DNA from: a bacterium | GTDB lineage: Bacteria; Cyanobacteriota; Vampirovibrionia; Gastranaerophilales; Gastranaerophilaceae | Reading direction: 5' to 3' | NCBI GenBank assembly: GCA_017559905.1 | Contig: JAFYQF010000012.1 | Span: 1 to 64,000 of the forward strand | Length of the DNA: 64,000 nt | Shown here: positions 7,754 through 16,564 of the stretch, piece after piece | Position numbering within the stretch: the stretch's first letter is position 1 | Layout: each line of letters starts with the position of its first letter | The notes under the pieces: model-generated | What the model was told of the DNA's origin: nothing | The model's input: the letters and a program-made list of their open reading frames with translations, nothing else | Database searches by the model: none | Made by a program: the position numbers and the translations under genes

Positions 7754-7999
7754 TTAATCCACCTTATTAAATCTTTTAATCAAACTTTTTAACTTTCTTT
7801 GATCCCGTTTCGACATACAGGATTTATATTTTTGTGCAATTTCGATAATTTGCTCTGCGATGTTTCCGGCTTTTTCTAAGTCGGTTTTATCAGCAATAAT
7901 ATTCGTTGTTTCTTGGTTTTCAATCCTAACTTGACCATATCTCGCAAGTTGCGAGATACAGTCAGCTAGGCTTTGAAGGAGGGCAGAAAATCCTAACAT
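7754..7999 (-). CDS. Hypothetical small phage protein, helical
   Basis: This 81-aa protein is predominantly helical with an amphipathic N-terminus (MLGFSALLQSLADCISQLA) and a basic C-terminus (KRDQRKLKSLIKRF). AAGGAAAT precedes the ATG. It lies between the amidase/96-aa pair and DUF4417. No clear transmembrane segment and no known family. Confidence 0.6.
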   Translation of the reverse strand: MLGFSALLQSLADCISQLARYGQVRIENQETTNIIADKTDLEKAGNIAEQIIEIAQKYKSCMSKRDQRKLKSLIKRFNKVD

Positions 8000-8003
8000 A
8001 TTT

Positions 8004-8294
8004 TTATTTCCTTAAATCAGCTACAACCACAAGCAAGTAATTTGCGAATGTTTCAAGAGCATTAACTCCCTGATGGAAGCAATAATTATCTAAATCATTC
8101 GGGCTTGTTTTAATCTTTTCTTTTAATTTGAAAAGACTGTCCAAAGCTGGCTGAGTGTAACGAGCAAGATTCTCGTATAGTTTTGTAATATATTTGGGTA
8201 CGTTTTTGTCGATTAACTTCAAAACGTAAGGTTGAATCAAGTCCCATAATTCGTTTAAAACTTTCCAATCTTTAAACCTTTGCCAAAAACTCAT
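8004..8294 (-). CDS. Hypothetical phage protein next to the endolysin
   Basis: This 96-aa protein is Trp-rich at its N-terminus (MSFWQRFKDWKVLNELWDLI) and ends in a hydrophobic segment (TFANYLLVVVADL). It overlaps the endolysin gene by 23 bp and AAAGGAGAC precedes the ATG. Coupling to the amidase suggests a lysis accessory such as a holin or pinholin-like peptide, but a clean membrane span is not evident, so this is only a possibility. Confidence 0.62.
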   Translation of the reverse strand: MSFWQRFKDWKVLNELWDLIQPYVLKLIDKNVPKYITKLYENLARYTQPALDSLFKLKEKIKTSPNDLDNYCFHQGVNALETFANYLLVVVADLRK

Positions 8295-8829
8295 AGTAGT
8301 CTCCTTTCTTTGTAAATGTATATTTTCCCTGTTTGATTTTTTCTCGATACCAATTGATTTTCTGCCTTAAATAATTTCCGATACTATTCGCACTCAAGTT
8401 CGGCAAATAGTGAATATATGTGATGTCGATTTTGCCTTCACGCAATTTCTTTTGACGGCGTTGGTCGAATTCATAATGTGTAAATACACTTTTTTCATCA
8501 ACGATTATTCCGTACTTTATTGATAAATAAGCATTCAAACAGCACAAAGCCTCGATTTGCTTTCTTGTAAGTGGATATTTAGTCTGCTTTTTTGATTCGG
8601 TAAATTCAGCCATTCCACAAACTGCCAAGCCTATGCAACCCGTATTGCCACCACCACAATGCTTTGCATATTTCCCGTCATAGCAGTTAACATTGTCTTT
8701 CGGCTCATAAATCCCTGCAAAAATTCTGCCGTATTTATCTATGCAATAATGGTATGCTTGTAAATCTGTATCGCAAGGTTTATTTGAACCTGCTGTCCAA
8801 TGTAGACAAAATTTAGAAAGTGAAGTCAT
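8272..8829 (-). CDS. Endolysin: N-acetylmuramoyl-L-alanine amidase (Amidase_2 type)
   Basis: This 185-aa protein is a peptidoglycan amidase that would release progeny by cleaving the stem peptide from muramic acid. Amidase_2 signatures are present: H10 in CLHWTAG, H27 in AYHYCID, the HCGGGNTGCIGLAVCG strand containing H57, and a later THYEFD. The catalytic domain fills nearly the whole protein, with a short basic tail. No signal peptide, so a holin is expected. TAAGGAGATT precedes the ATG. It follows the fibre-gene array, as is common in contractile-tail phages. Confidence 0.9.
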   Translation of the reverse strand: MTSLSKFCLHWTAGSNKPCDTDLQAYHYCIDKYGRIFAGIYEPKDNVNCYDGKYAKHCGGGNTGCIGLAVCGMAEFTESKKQTKYPLTRKQIEALCCLNAYLSIKYGIIVDEKSVFTHYEFDQRRQKKLREGKIDITYIHYLPNLSANSIGNYLRQKINWYREKIKQGKYTFTKKGDYYEFLAKV

Positions 8830-8838
8830 ATAATCTCC

Positions 8839-9489
8839 TTATTTATATTTGATGCAAACGTGAACGATTTGAGCAGGGGGCTGGACTGTCGTAGAACTTC
8901 CATATGTCGGTTCAGAAGCATTGCCAGTTGTCATTGTATGAGTATGAGCTCCATTTGAAGTTGTTGTATGAGTATGTGCTCCTGTAGAAGAAGTGTATGC
9001 ACTATTTGCGTTTACAGCAGCACCACCCCAACCTGCTTGTTTGTAATTTCCTGTTAAAGTGGTAGTTCCATACCGGCTCCCTGCATAATTGTCAAAACCG
9101 ATATCGTGCTTGTGACCTCCCGCTGATTGGGCTGTATGGGTATGAGCACCAGCACTTGAAGTTGTACCACTATGCGTGTGTTGAGGTAAACCCGCAATTA
9201 TAATAGAACCAACATTACTCCCCGGTTGTAAAAATCTTTTAGAGATATTGTAGTCAGGGATTCTAAAAGTGCCCACTTCGTCATCTATTTTATTAAATTG
9301 ATTTCCTAAAACTTTATACAAATCTGTGTAATCCAAAATGTTTAAGGAATACCCATCGCAAGGTAAACAATCATCAGGTGTATGTAACGTAGGAAATGTA
9401 TATAAAGCACCGATTTTACCTTTAGTTAAGGTATTTTTTGAATAACCATTCTGATTTAATTGATTAGTCCCTAGATTTAATATTTCCAT
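8839..9489 (-). CDS. Tail-collar/fibre-tip protein, paralogue 5
   Basis: This 216-aa protein is the last of five tandem paralogues. It has a conserved N-terminus (MEILNLGTNQLNQNGY), a tail-collar domain (PDDCLPCDGY, then FRIPDYN and FLQPGS), a QHTHSGTTSS segment, a variable centre with DNYAGSRYGTT, and a conserved C-terminus (TVQPPAQIVHVCIKYK). HTHT-type motifs recur at least four times; in T4 long tail fibres similar H-x-H motifs bind iron in the trimeric tip. The variable centre would form the receptor-contacting part; that is inference. It sits directly upstream of the endolysin. Confidence 0.88.
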   Translation of the reverse strand: MEILNLGTNQLNQNGYSKNTLTKGKIGALYTFPTLHTPDDCLPCDGYSLNILDYTDLYKVLGNQFNKIDDEVGTFRIPDYNISKRFLQPGSNVGSIIIAGLPQHTHSGTTSSAGAHTHTAQSAGGHKHDIGFDNYAGSRYGTTTLTGNYKQAGWGGAAVNANSAYTSSTGAHTHTTTSNGAHTHTMTTGNASEPTYGSSTTVQPPAQIVHVCIKYK

Positions 9490-9495
9490 ATTTAC

Positions 9496-10131
9496 CTACT
9501 TGTATTTGATGCATAAATGTACGACTTGTGATGGAGGCTGAACTGTTGTTGATTTCCCATAAAGAGTATTTGAAGCATTCCCTGTTGTCATAGTGTGAGT
9601 ATGCGCTCCGTTTGAAGTTGTTGCATGAGTGTGCGCTCCTGCTGAACTAGTGGCTTGTGTTTTCCAAACCGTACTAGTATAGTCATCTCCTGAAGTATAA
9701 GGAGCTGTGCCTGATAATCCCTGACTTGAATGACCTTCGTTGATTGTATGAGTGTGAGCTCCTGCTGATTGAGCAGTATGGGTATGAGCCCCATTACTTG
9801 AAGTTGTGCCACTATGAGTATGTTGTGGCAAGCCTGCTTCGATTATTTCGCCAACGTTGTCTCCCGGCTGTAAAAATCTTTTTGTGATGTTGTAGTCAGG
9901 GATTCGGAACTCATCATTAGATTCTGTACCAATGTTAAAGGTTTTACCAATAACTGAATAAAGTTTATCGTAATCAACTATTTTTAAAACATAGCCATCA
10001 CAAGCTAAGCAATCATCAGGTACAATTTTTATTGGGGCTGTAAAAATAAAGCCAATTTTATCCAATGTTAGCTTGTTATTATGATAACCATTTTGATTTA
10101 TTTCTTTTGTGTTTAGATTTAAAATTTCCAT
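9496..10131 (-). CDS. Tail-collar/fibre-tip protein, paralogue 4
   Basis: This 211-aa protein has the same architecture as its neighbours: leader MEILNLNTKEINQNGY, collar domain with PDDCLACDGY and FRIPDYNI, several HTHT repeats, and the C-terminus TVQPPSQVVHLCIKYK. The variable centre (residues ~130-165) reads INEGHSSQGLSGTAPYTSGD and is unlike the others. The gap to the next gene is 6 bp. Translation and assembly with the other paralogues in one operon make hetero-oligomers or alternative tips possible. Confidence 0.88.
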   Translation of the reverse strand: MEILNLNTKEINQNGYHNNKLTLDKIGFIFTAPIKIVPDDCLACDGYVLKIVDYDKLYSVIGKTFNIGTESNDEFRIPDYNITKRFLQPGDNVGEIIEAGLPQHTHSGTTSSNGAHTHTAQSAGAHTHTINEGHSSQGLSGTAPYTSGDDYTSTVWKTQATSSAGAHTHATTSNGAHTHTMTTGNASNTLYGKSTTVQPPSQVVHLCIKYK

Positions 10132-10133
10132 AA

Positions 10134-10805
10134 TTATTTATACTTTATACATAAGTGAACTATCTGAGAGGGAGGTTGAACAGTTGCGGAAGCTCCATAA
10201 GTTGTGCTTGAAGCATTTCCTGTTGTCATAGTATGAGTATGTGCTCCATTTGAAGTTGTTGCTCCTGTCCAATTTTTTGATGCTTGAAATCCAACAGCAT
10301 GAGTTGTTGCTATTTTTGAATCAAAAGTGTCGATTGAATAAGAAGTTGTAGAAGATATTGTTTTGTTAAATAGAGCTCCAGAAGAAGCTGGTACTCTGTT
10401 TTCGCTAGCAGAAATACAAGTATGTCCAATAATATCCATTGTTCCTCTTGTATGTGTATGTTCTCCATTACTTGAGGTCGTTCCACTATGCGTATGTTGA
10501 GGTAAACCTGCTGCTATTTTTGTTCCTGCACCACTTCCTGCTTGAAGAAAAAGTTTTGTTATATTGTAGTCAGGAATTCTAAATTCATCATTTGCTTCTG
10601 TGCCATCATTAAATTTTGTTTTAATAATTGAATATAAATTTTTGTAATCTGCAATTTTTAAAACATAGCCATCACAAGCTAAACAATCATCAGGAACATA
10701 ATCTACTGGTGCGGTAAAAATCATTCCAATTTTATTTTTGGTTAATCTATTAAAATGATAGCCATTTTGATTTATTTCTTTAGTATTAAGCGATAATATT
10801 TCCAT
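10134..10805 (-). CDS. Tail-collar/fibre-tip protein, paralogue 3
   Basis: This 223-aa paralogue is the longest of the five. The N-terminal and C-terminal thirds are conserved, while the centre (residues ~120-185) carries a unique block with ISASENRVPASSGALFN and TTSYSIDTFDS. It shares the HTHTRGTMDI junction with paralogue 2, and both lack the second AQSAG-HTHT block of the other three. That split suggests module exchange between copies. Confidence 0.88.
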   Translation of the reverse strand: MEILSLNTKEINQNGYHFNRLTKNKIGMIFTAPVDYVPDDCLACDGYVLKIADYKNLYSIIKTKFNDGTEANDEFRIPDYNITKLFLQAGSGAGTKIAAGLPQHTHSGTTSSNGEHTHTRGTMDIIGHTCISASENRVPASSGALFNKTISSTTSYSIDTFDSKIATTHAVGFQASKNWTGATTSNGAHTHTMTTGNASSTTYGASATVQPPSQIVHLCIKYK

Positions 10806-10808
10806 AAT

Positions 10809-11468
10809 TTATTTGTATTTTATGCATAGATGTACGATTTGAGACGGAGGTTGAACAGTTGAAGATTTACCATAAGTTCCATTTGAGGCATTTCCTGTTG
10901 TCATAGTGTGAGTATGTGCTCCATTTGATGATGTTGAACCAGTCCAAGTACGAGAGGCTTGGAAACTAGCCGTCATACCATTAAATGTTTTACCTCCACC
11001 GACCCCATAATCTGGAGCCGTATCATTATTTAATGCAAATGCACCATTAGCCAATGTGGTTAAGGCTCTGAAAGTAGAACCAATATTACCGGTTATATCC
11101 ATAGTTCCTCTTGTATGAGTATGAGCACCATTACTTGAGGTTGTTCCACTATGCGTGTGTTGAGGTAAACCTGCTGCGATTTGCGTTCCGATTTTCGTCC
11201 CCGGTTGTAGAAATCGACCTGTGATGTTGTAATCAGGAATTCTAAATTCGTCATCATTTTCTACACCTGTGTTGTAAGTTTTTCCAATAGCTGAATAAAG
11301 TTTTTTATAATCAGAAATTTTTAAGACATAACCATCACAAGCCAAACAATCATCAGGGATTATATTTGCAGGGGCAATATAAATAAACCCGATTTTGTTT
11401 CGAGTCAGCTTGTTTATGTGATATCCGTTTTGGTTTATTTCATTTGAATTTAGAGTTAAAATTTCCAT
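10809..11468 (-). CDS. Tail-collar/fibre-tip protein, paralogue 2
   Basis: This 219-aa protein has leader MEILTLNSNEINQNGY, the collar domain (PDDCLACDGY, FRIPDYNITGRFLQPG), the AGLPQHTHSGTTSSNGAHTH block and the C-terminus TVQPPSQIVHLCIKYK. The variable centre contains RALTTLANGAFALNN and VGGGKTFNGM. FQASRTWTG near the end of the centre resembles FQASKNWTG of paralogue 3, a further sign of recent exchange between these two copies. Confidence 0.88.
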   Translation of the reverse strand: MEILTLNSNEINQNGYHINKLTRNKIGFIYIAPANIIPDDCLACDGYVLKISDYKKLYSAIGKTYNTGVENDDEFRIPDYNITGRFLQPGTKIGTQIAAGLPQHTHSGTTSSNGAHTHTRGTMDITGNIGSTFRALTTLANGAFALNNDTAPDYGVGGGKTFNGMTASFQASRTWTGSTSSNGAHTHTMTTGNASNGTYGKSSTVQPPSQIVHLCIKYK

Positions 11469-11469
11469 A

Positions 11470-12099
11470 TTATTTGTACTTTATGCAGATGTGAACAAGT
11501 TGTGATGGAGGTTGAACTGATGACGATTCTTTATAAATAGAATTTGATGCATTGCCAACTGTTATCGTATGAGTATGAGCGCCATTTGATGTAGTGGTAT
11601 GTGTATGAGCACCATCAGTAGAAGTCCAACCTTGGTCTCCAGACCTATACCAACCTGAGCCTCCTCCTCCACCGCCTAATCCATTAAACCAAGCAAGCTC
11701 ATGTACTATTGGTCTGTGATTATGATTCCCTGCTGATTGAGCGGTGTGGGTGTGAGCTCCATTACTAGAAGATGTTCCACTATGCGTGTGTTGAGGTAAA
11801 CTTGCCTCAACTAATCCACCTGCATTTTGTGATGGTTGTAAAAACCGACCTGATACGTTGTAATCAGGAATTCTAAACGTGCCTGAAGCATCGCCACTCT
11901 TGTTGAATTTAGTTCCAATGACTTTGTATAAATCCTCATAGTCACTTATTTGCAGGGAATAACCCTCACAGGACAAGCAGTCATCAGGGGTAAAATCAAT
12001 GGGGTAAATAAACAATGTGCCAATTCGTTCTTTTGTTAAAACATTCTTGTGGTAGCCGTTTTGGTTAATTTGGGGGTTTTTGAGTGTGTTTACTTTCAT
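11470..12099 (-). CDS. Tail-collar/fibre-tip protein, paralogue 1
   Basis: This 209-aa protein is the first and most divergent paralogue: leader MKVNTLKNPQINQNGY, collar domain with PDDCLSCEGY and FRIPDYNVSGRFLQPS, then HTHT repeats. The centre has a glycine run (GLGGGGGGSGWYRSGDQ). It overlaps the tail-fibre assembly gene by four bases. Being nearest the gpH-type fibre gene, it may be the ancestral distal-tip gene from which the others were duplicated; this order is inferred. Confidence 0.88.
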   Translation of the reverse strand: MKVNTLKNPQINQNGYHKNVLTKERIGTLFIYPIDFTPDDCLSCEGYSLQISDYEDLYKVIGTKFNKSGDASGTFRIPDYNVSGRFLQPSQNAGGLVEASLPQHTHSGTSSSNGAHTHTAQSAGNHNHRPIVHELAWFNGLGGGGGGSGWYRSGDQGWTSTDGAHTHTTTSNGAHTHTITVGNASNSIYKESSSVQPPSQLVHICIKYK

Positions 12100-12662
12100 A
12101 AATTAGACAATTCTTCTCTTAATGTGGTAACTTGCTGATTGTAGTAATCGAGCCACGTTTCGCCTGTTGTTTCATCTTTTATTGATGGCTCGCATATTGC
12201 ACGAATTCTTTTAGAATCAAGCTCTAAAAGTTGTCGTTCGATTTCTGATTTCCGAATAGCGACCTCCTTTTCTATGAGATAGTTTTTGTATTCTTCAGTA
12301 TTTGAAATATCTACAAGTGAAGTTTCGATTTTTTTGAATTTCTCGGGATTGGTTTGAATTTCTTGTGCAACATCTTCTGCTACTTTTTGAAAGCCTGTTT
12401 TTACTGCTCCAACGTATTCGATCGTAGAGATTTCTTTTGTTTCAATATCAACTTGAAGTAATCCTCTAAAGTCAGGTTCAATTACCCAATCTGAGCCACT
12501 CCAAATTGCGACTTCATTTTCTTTAGTTTCAGGAGGCTCTTTGAATGTTGCTTGTGCCGGAAGCAAATATTCAGACTGCCTTCTTGGGTTTTTAATTGCA
12601 GGGTATTTACCAACAAAGGCTTTACCCTCTGAATTAAAACTGTAGTAATACTTTGTATTCAT
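12096..12662 (-). CDS. Tail-fibre assembly-like protein
   Basis: This 188-aa protein opens MNTKYYYSFNSEGKAFVGKY and carries an early W-x-G-x-x-WV motif (IWSGSDWVIEPDF), a layout shared with phage tail-fibre assembly chaperones of the P2 gpG/Tfa kind. The second half is a charged coiled coil ending YYNQQVTTLREELSNL. It lies between the gpH-like fibre and the five fibre-tip genes, where a fibre chaperone is expected. GAAGGAGAAG precedes the ATG. Confidence 0.7.
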   Translation of the reverse strand: MNTKYYYSFNSEGKAFVGKYPAIKNPRRQSEYLLPAQATFKEPPETKENEVAIWSGSDWVIEPDFRGLLQVDIETKEISTIEYVGAVKTGFQKVAEDVAQEIQTNPEKFKKIETSLVDISNTEEYKNYLIEKEVAIRKSEIERQLLELDSKRIRAICEPSIKDETTGETWLDYYNQQVTTLREELSNL

Positions 12663-12676
12663 TTCTTCTCCTTCAT

Positions 12677-14053
12677 TTATTTTTCGCCACCCTCAAGAGT
12701 AAAAACTCCAACGGGTACGAGGTTTGTTTCCTGCCAAATATTTAATAGATAGATGTAGCTTGCTAATGGCTCAAGAATTTTGAACCAAATGTCATTCGCT
12801 TGATAATCAGTAGGTTCAAGCATTTGTGTAAAAATAGTGTTTGATAAAGCTACAAGACAATAGCCGTCAGATTCGTGATTGACAAATAAATTAAAATTCT
12901 TTGTTGAAGAATCGTCAGGGCATAAATCGATAACGTCTAAAACCAAGTTCTTTTCAACGTGATGAGTTTTACTTGTGGCTGTTGTGTAAGTAAAAGGTGC
13001 ATTCGCAGTAATATAGATGTGAGTTGTTTGGTTTCCGTCAAAGGTGTATGTTTCGACTTCGCCGATGCTGATTCTTGTTAGATTCAAGAAAGTTACAACA
13101 CCCATTAATTGCGTACAGTCTGCATCCGAAAAACATTCTGCACCTAAAACCAGACTTTCTTTAACATAAAATTCGCCATAATTTGTTGCTGAATAATGCA
13201 ATGGTTCATCTTCGTATTCGCTCAAAGTTTCTATTGTACCGAATGATATCGTTAATCCTGAAGTATCAATGGCAACAATTGTCGCAACCTCCTCGCTTAA
13301 TTCGGTGTCTTTGTAAACCACGACATCTTTTGCTAAAGTAACCTCTTGTGCCGTATAGAAAACCCCAAGCGAACTTGATGTGTATTGCCATATTTTTACA
13401 GTTTCACTTGATAATAAATTCGGATTCCCTTTAGTGTCTAATCTGCAAGAATTCAAGCAGAACGGAGTTAATATGCTTTTTGTTTCAGGTTCAGGTATAA
13501 ACGCATTCGGAATCAAACCATCTTCGCCCACAGGAGCATAACCCCCTGCTACACCTTTTTCATCTAACTTTTGATATTTATCTGAAATATTGTTTAATGT
13601 TTCATCAAGCACATCCATTGTGACAACATTCAAATTCGGATTAATAACCAATTCTGCCAATTGAGTATTTGACATCTCTAGTTCAATCCTAATCGTGAGT
13701 TGTTTTACTGTTCCACTTTCAGGAGCTTGTTTCGTTGTTTCAGGGAATTTAGTAATGACAAGTAAATTATTTTCCTCATCAAAAACCCCTGCCTCTCTTA
13801 CATCAAAACCTCCAACCTCAGCTGGAACTGTTGTGACACAATAAAAGCGATTTTCAATCCATTCACATTTCTCGATATTTCCACGCCAAACCTCATTCAC
13901 AAGTTTAGTTTGTGATGTGCTTGGTTCATAATAACGACCATTGCCATCGCCCAAAGCTATATGTGTAACTTCAAACGGCAATCCGTCAGTTATACATCTC
14001 AATTGTTTTTCAGCACCATAATCCGTAACTAATGAATAAAATTCTTCAGCCAT
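12677..14053 (-). CDS. P2 gpH-like tail fibre protein (DUF3751 N-terminus)
   Basis: This 458-aa protein begins with the phage tail-collar fibre domain (DUF3751): YSLVTDYGAEKQL, IALGDGNGRYYEPS, WRGNIEKCEW, and VREAGVFDEENNLLVITKFPET. That domain attaches the fibre to the baseplate. A helical segment around residue 165-185 (DEKGVAGGYAPVGEDGLIP) resembles a fibre linker, and the C-terminal half is beta-rich and unrecognised. TAGGAGTAAAA precedes the ATG, and the 5' end overlaps the gpI gene. Confidence 0.87.
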   Translation of the reverse strand: MAEEFYSLVTDYGAEKQLRCITDGLPFEVTHIALGDGNGRYYEPSTSQTKLVNEVWRGNIEKCEWIENRFYCVTTVPAEVGGFDVREAGVFDEENNLLVITKFPETTKQAPESGTVKQLTIRIELEMSNTQLAELVINPNLNVVTMDVLDETLNNISDKYQKLDEKGVAGGYAPVGEDGLIPNAFIPEPETKSILTPFCLNSCRLDTKGNPNLLSSETVKIWQYTSSSLGVFYTAQEVTLAKDVVVYKDTELSEEVATIVAIDTSGLTISFGTIETLSEYEDEPLHYSATNYGEFYVKESLVLGAECFSDADCTQLMGVVTFLNLTRISIGEVETYTFDGNQTTHIYITANAPFTYTTATSKTHHVEKNLVLDVIDLCPDDSSTKNFNLFVNHESDGYCLVALSNTIFTQMLEPTDYQANDIWFKILEPLASYIYLLNIWQETNLVPVGVFTLEGGEK

Positions 14054-14597
14054 TTTTACTCCTAGAATTTATTGTGATTGTTTCTTCCTCAATTAAGGCT
14101 GCGTAAGTATGCATACGAGCCAACGTAGATAAGTGAAACTGAATTTCCTCTAACCAAGAACGTTCATTCTTGTATTCGTCAATCAAAGCTCGTAGCTTTG
14201 TTTCAGTTTCTTCGTTGATTGAACGATTAAATATCTGAAGAATTACTTTGAAATGGTATGGATTACCTCCGTAATTAAACCATTCTTCAATATTTCCTAC
14301 GATATTTAATGTCTTAAAGATTTCTTCAAGTGCATATTTTGTACCTTTATATCTATGCATCTTGATTGAGGATTTAATTAAATTTCGTTTTTCAGTATCA
14401 CTTAAAGCCTGCAACCAACCTTCATCCCCAGTTATGTGATATTGTTCTGCTAAGTGTGGCAAAGCATCAGCGGGAACATTGTCTATAATTGAGACTAACA
14501 AAGAATCTAAATTTAGTTTCGCAAATCTTTCTTCACAGATTTCATCAAATATTTTTAAGTTAACATCATTAATTGGTGCTAAAGAATTCTTACTCAT
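14046..14597 (-). CDS. Tail protein I (P2 gpI-like baseplate protein)
   Basis: This 183-aa protein matches the P2 gpI tail family: LDSLLVSIIDNVPADALPHLAEQYHI, then WLQALSDTEKRNLIKSSIKMHRYKGTKYALEEIF. In P2 it helps connect fibres to the baseplate wedge. The ATG at 14597 follows GGAGG with 8 bases between; an ATG six bases upstream is too close to that site. It overlaps the gene J stop. Order W-J-I-H is that of P2. Confidence 0.87.
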   Translation of the reverse strand: MSKNSLAPINDVNLKIFDEICEERFAKLNLDSLLVSIIDNVPADALPHLAEQYHITGDEGWLQALSDTEKRNLIKSSIKMHRYKGTKYALEEIFKTLNIVGNIEEWFNYGGNPYHFKVILQIFNRSINEETETKLRALIDEYKNERSWLEEIQFHLSTLARMHTYAALIEEETITINSRSKNG

Positions 14598-15699
14598 CAG
14601 CATATCCTCCAACTTCTATATTGAAATCAACCAAATTTGCCCATTCAGACTCGATAATATCGATGTCGCTCGGTGTTTCTAATTCAACTTTGAACACTCC
14701 GTAAACGCTGTTTAAAATAGAAATAATCTGTGTTTGAATGACGTTTTTTCCTAGTTTTTCGGCAAGTGAAATTTTGTATTCATTCAACTTTGCATGAATA
14801 GTTGTTAAAACACTAGTGACATCAGCATCTTTGTATAGATAAATTTTTGCCTTTATAGAAAAATCGGTTTGCTTTGGCGATAAAACCTTAACTAAGTCCG
14901 TCAAAGGTCGAATTTTATCGTCTGATAAATAAGCCTGAACGATTTTCAAAATCTCGTCATTAGGATTTCCGTCAGTTGTTAATGGGTAAATATTAACGAT
15001 ACCAGGGGAGGGGGAATTTATTGCAACATCAATTATTGATTGGTGTGCCGTTAAAGTATGGTATTTATACGCACCACGACTTCCTGCATTAGAAAACTTT
15101 TCAGGTGCTTGTCTAATTCTTTCTCGTAAACTTTCAGCTTCCTCATCATCTGCTCCACCCGCTGAAATGGTTGTGTTTTCAACATCGCTTATATATCCCA
15201 ACGGAGTGATTAAATTATTGATTGAGCCAATAATATAATTATTCGCAGCAGATCCCGGAGTCTCACAAGATGCCTCAGCAGAAACCTCTAACTGTCCTGA
15301 TTTCAAGATTACAGTTTGAGTTGTTTGAAATATAAACAAGCCATCTTTAGTTTCAACCTCAGTTCCACTTTCAATTACAAAATCAAAATCCAAAGGCTCA
15401 TCAACCTTAAACTTTAAAACTGTAACTGAGCAATTAGCAAGAAGTTTCTTTACCCCTAAAGGCTCGCCAATGTGTTCAAGAATATCAAGAGGAGCATAGC
15501 TCAATAAATTCTGCTTTGCCGTTTCTTGAATTTTCATTCTTAAAATGGTTTCTCGATATGCTCCGACATCGACCATCAGCCTTTCGATTTGTGCAGGCTG
15601 AAGAACTTTGCCTGATTTTTTTTCATAAAGCTCAACCCATTCTTTTGTAATGAGTTCGGGGTCTCTATCAATAAAATTCGGTTCAGGTAATTGTGTCAT
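14590..15699 (-). CDS. Baseplate wedge protein J
   Basis: This is a 369-aa baseplate J-like protein. Recognisable parts are the N-terminal helical region (LMVDVGAYRETILRMKIQETAKQNLLSYA), the LDILEHIGEPLGV turn, the central beta domain (GTEVETKDGLFIFQTT) and the GGADDEEAESLRERIRQAPEKFSNAGSRGAY signature. The ATG at 15699 has GGAGTTGCAGAGGTAG upstream and overlaps the W stop, which favours it over a longer frame. It forms the wedge with gpW and gpI. Confidence 0.92.
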   Translation of the reverse strand: MTQLPEPNFIDRDPELITKEWVELYEKKSGKVLQPAQIERLMVDVGAYRETILRMKIQETAKQNLLSYAPLDILEHIGEPLGVKKLLANCSVTVLKFKVDEPLDFDFVIESGTEVETKDGLFIFQTTQTVILKSGQLEVSAEASCETPGSAANNYIIGSINNLITPLGYISDVENTTISAGGADDEEAESLRERIRQAPEKFSNAGSRGAYKYHTLTAHQSIIDVAINSPSPGIVNIYPLTTDGNPNDEILKIVQAYLSDDKIRPLTDLVKVLSPKQTDFSIKAKIYLYKDADVTSVLTTIHAKLNEYKISLAEKLGKNVIQTQIISILNSVYGVFKVELETPSDIDIIESEWANLVDFNIEVGGYADE

Positions 15700-16055
15700 A
15701 ACTCTACCTCTGCAACTCCTGTTGCGCTTGATTCTTTCAAAGTCCATTCAACTTTGACTACAATATTTGATTCGTCAATCTCGACATTTATCGACTTAAC
15801 TTTTATCCTCGTTTCCCAAAGGCTTATTGCATCAGTTGCCTCTCGGATAATATTTGGAACAGCCTCATTCACAGGGTAATCGACATATTTATACAAGTCA
15901 GAGCCGAACGTAGGTCTATGAGGAACTGAGCCTTTTCTGGTTGTAAGAATTATTGCGATGCATTGATTAATATCGTCAACACCCTCAGCAACACCACCGA
16001 TTCCGTTTAATTTATACTGCCAATCGACGTATGTAATCTCGTTTAAATTCGTCAT
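15696..16055 (-). CDS. Baseplate wedge protein W (gp25-like lysozyme-family fold)
   Basis: This 119-aa protein is GPW/gp25-like: CIAIILTTRKGSVPHRPTFG, then the SDLYKYVDYPVNEAVPNIIREATDAI segment, then WETRIKVKSINVEID. These are family hallmarks seen in P2 gpW and T4 gp25, which nucleate sheath polymerisation at the baseplate. Length is typical. Start and stop overlap the V and J genes. Confidence 0.92.
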   Translation of the reverse strand: MTNLNEITYVDWQYKLNGIGGVAEGVDDINQCIAIILTTRKGSVPHRPTFGSDLYKYVDYPVNEAVPNIIREATDAISLWETRIKVKSINVEIDESNIVVKVEWTLKESSATGVAEVEL

Positions 16056-16564
16056 TACATAGCCTCCTTTGGTGCTGATGTCGCAGCTCCTTGATTTCCT
16101 GTGTGAGTATGTCCGTTGTAAATATCCCTCATCGTTTGCATTGATGAAGTTTTATCAGTAATGTCAGCATTAGACTTTATGCCTTTAGTGTTTGTGAAAG
16201 TTCCATCGTGCTGAATATCCCCAACAAAACGAATATTCTTAAACACAACTGTCAAAGTTTCGGTTTCTTTATTTGCATTAACCAAACTTCCATCTTCAAG
16301 ATTCATTGAATACTGAAGTTCGCTTTGTATTGCAGGGATATCCTCACTTGAATAAATTGCTCCAAGAATAACCCCATCTTCAGAGTTTTCATCCATCAAG
16401 CAAACAACCTGTTCGTTAATGTCAGGCATAATATAGAACTTGTCCTTTAATGTTTTAGTCTGCATTATAGGAAGCCAAAACGAAGTGGAATCATCATCGC
16501 CAAAGCTCACACGAGCTAAAACATTTATTGGATCTATTTGAGTTACAATTCCAAACCTTAACAC
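16055..16564 (-). CDS. Baseplate spike protein V with HxH tip
   Basis: This 169-aa protein is the cell-puncturing spike, P2 gpV-like. It has an N-terminal OB-like domain (FGIVTQIDPINVLARVSF, then NEQVVCLMDENSEDGVILG) and a C-terminal beta-helix repeat region. It ends NGHTHTGNQGAATSAP, matching the H-x-H apex that coordinates iron in P2-like spikes. The GTG at 16564 is chosen because GAGGTGG lies just upstream; a TTG 15 bases earlier has no site. The 5' end overlaps gene D by 7 bp. Confidence 0.9.
   Translation of the reverse strand: MLRFGIVTQIDPINVLARVSFGDDDSTSFWLPIMQTKTLKDKFYIMPDINEQVVCLMDENSEDGVILGAIYSSEDIPAIQSELQYSMNLEDGSLVNANKETETLTVVFKNIRFVGDIQHDGTFTNTKGIKSNADITDKTSSMQTMRDIYNGHTHTGNQGAATSAPKEAM

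Noticed and set aside
8839-12099. Diversity-generating retroelement acting on the fibre genes
   Set aside because: The centres vary among paralogues, but no reverse-transcriptase gene, template repeat or adenine-specific substitution pattern was seen. Duplication with recombination explains the array.
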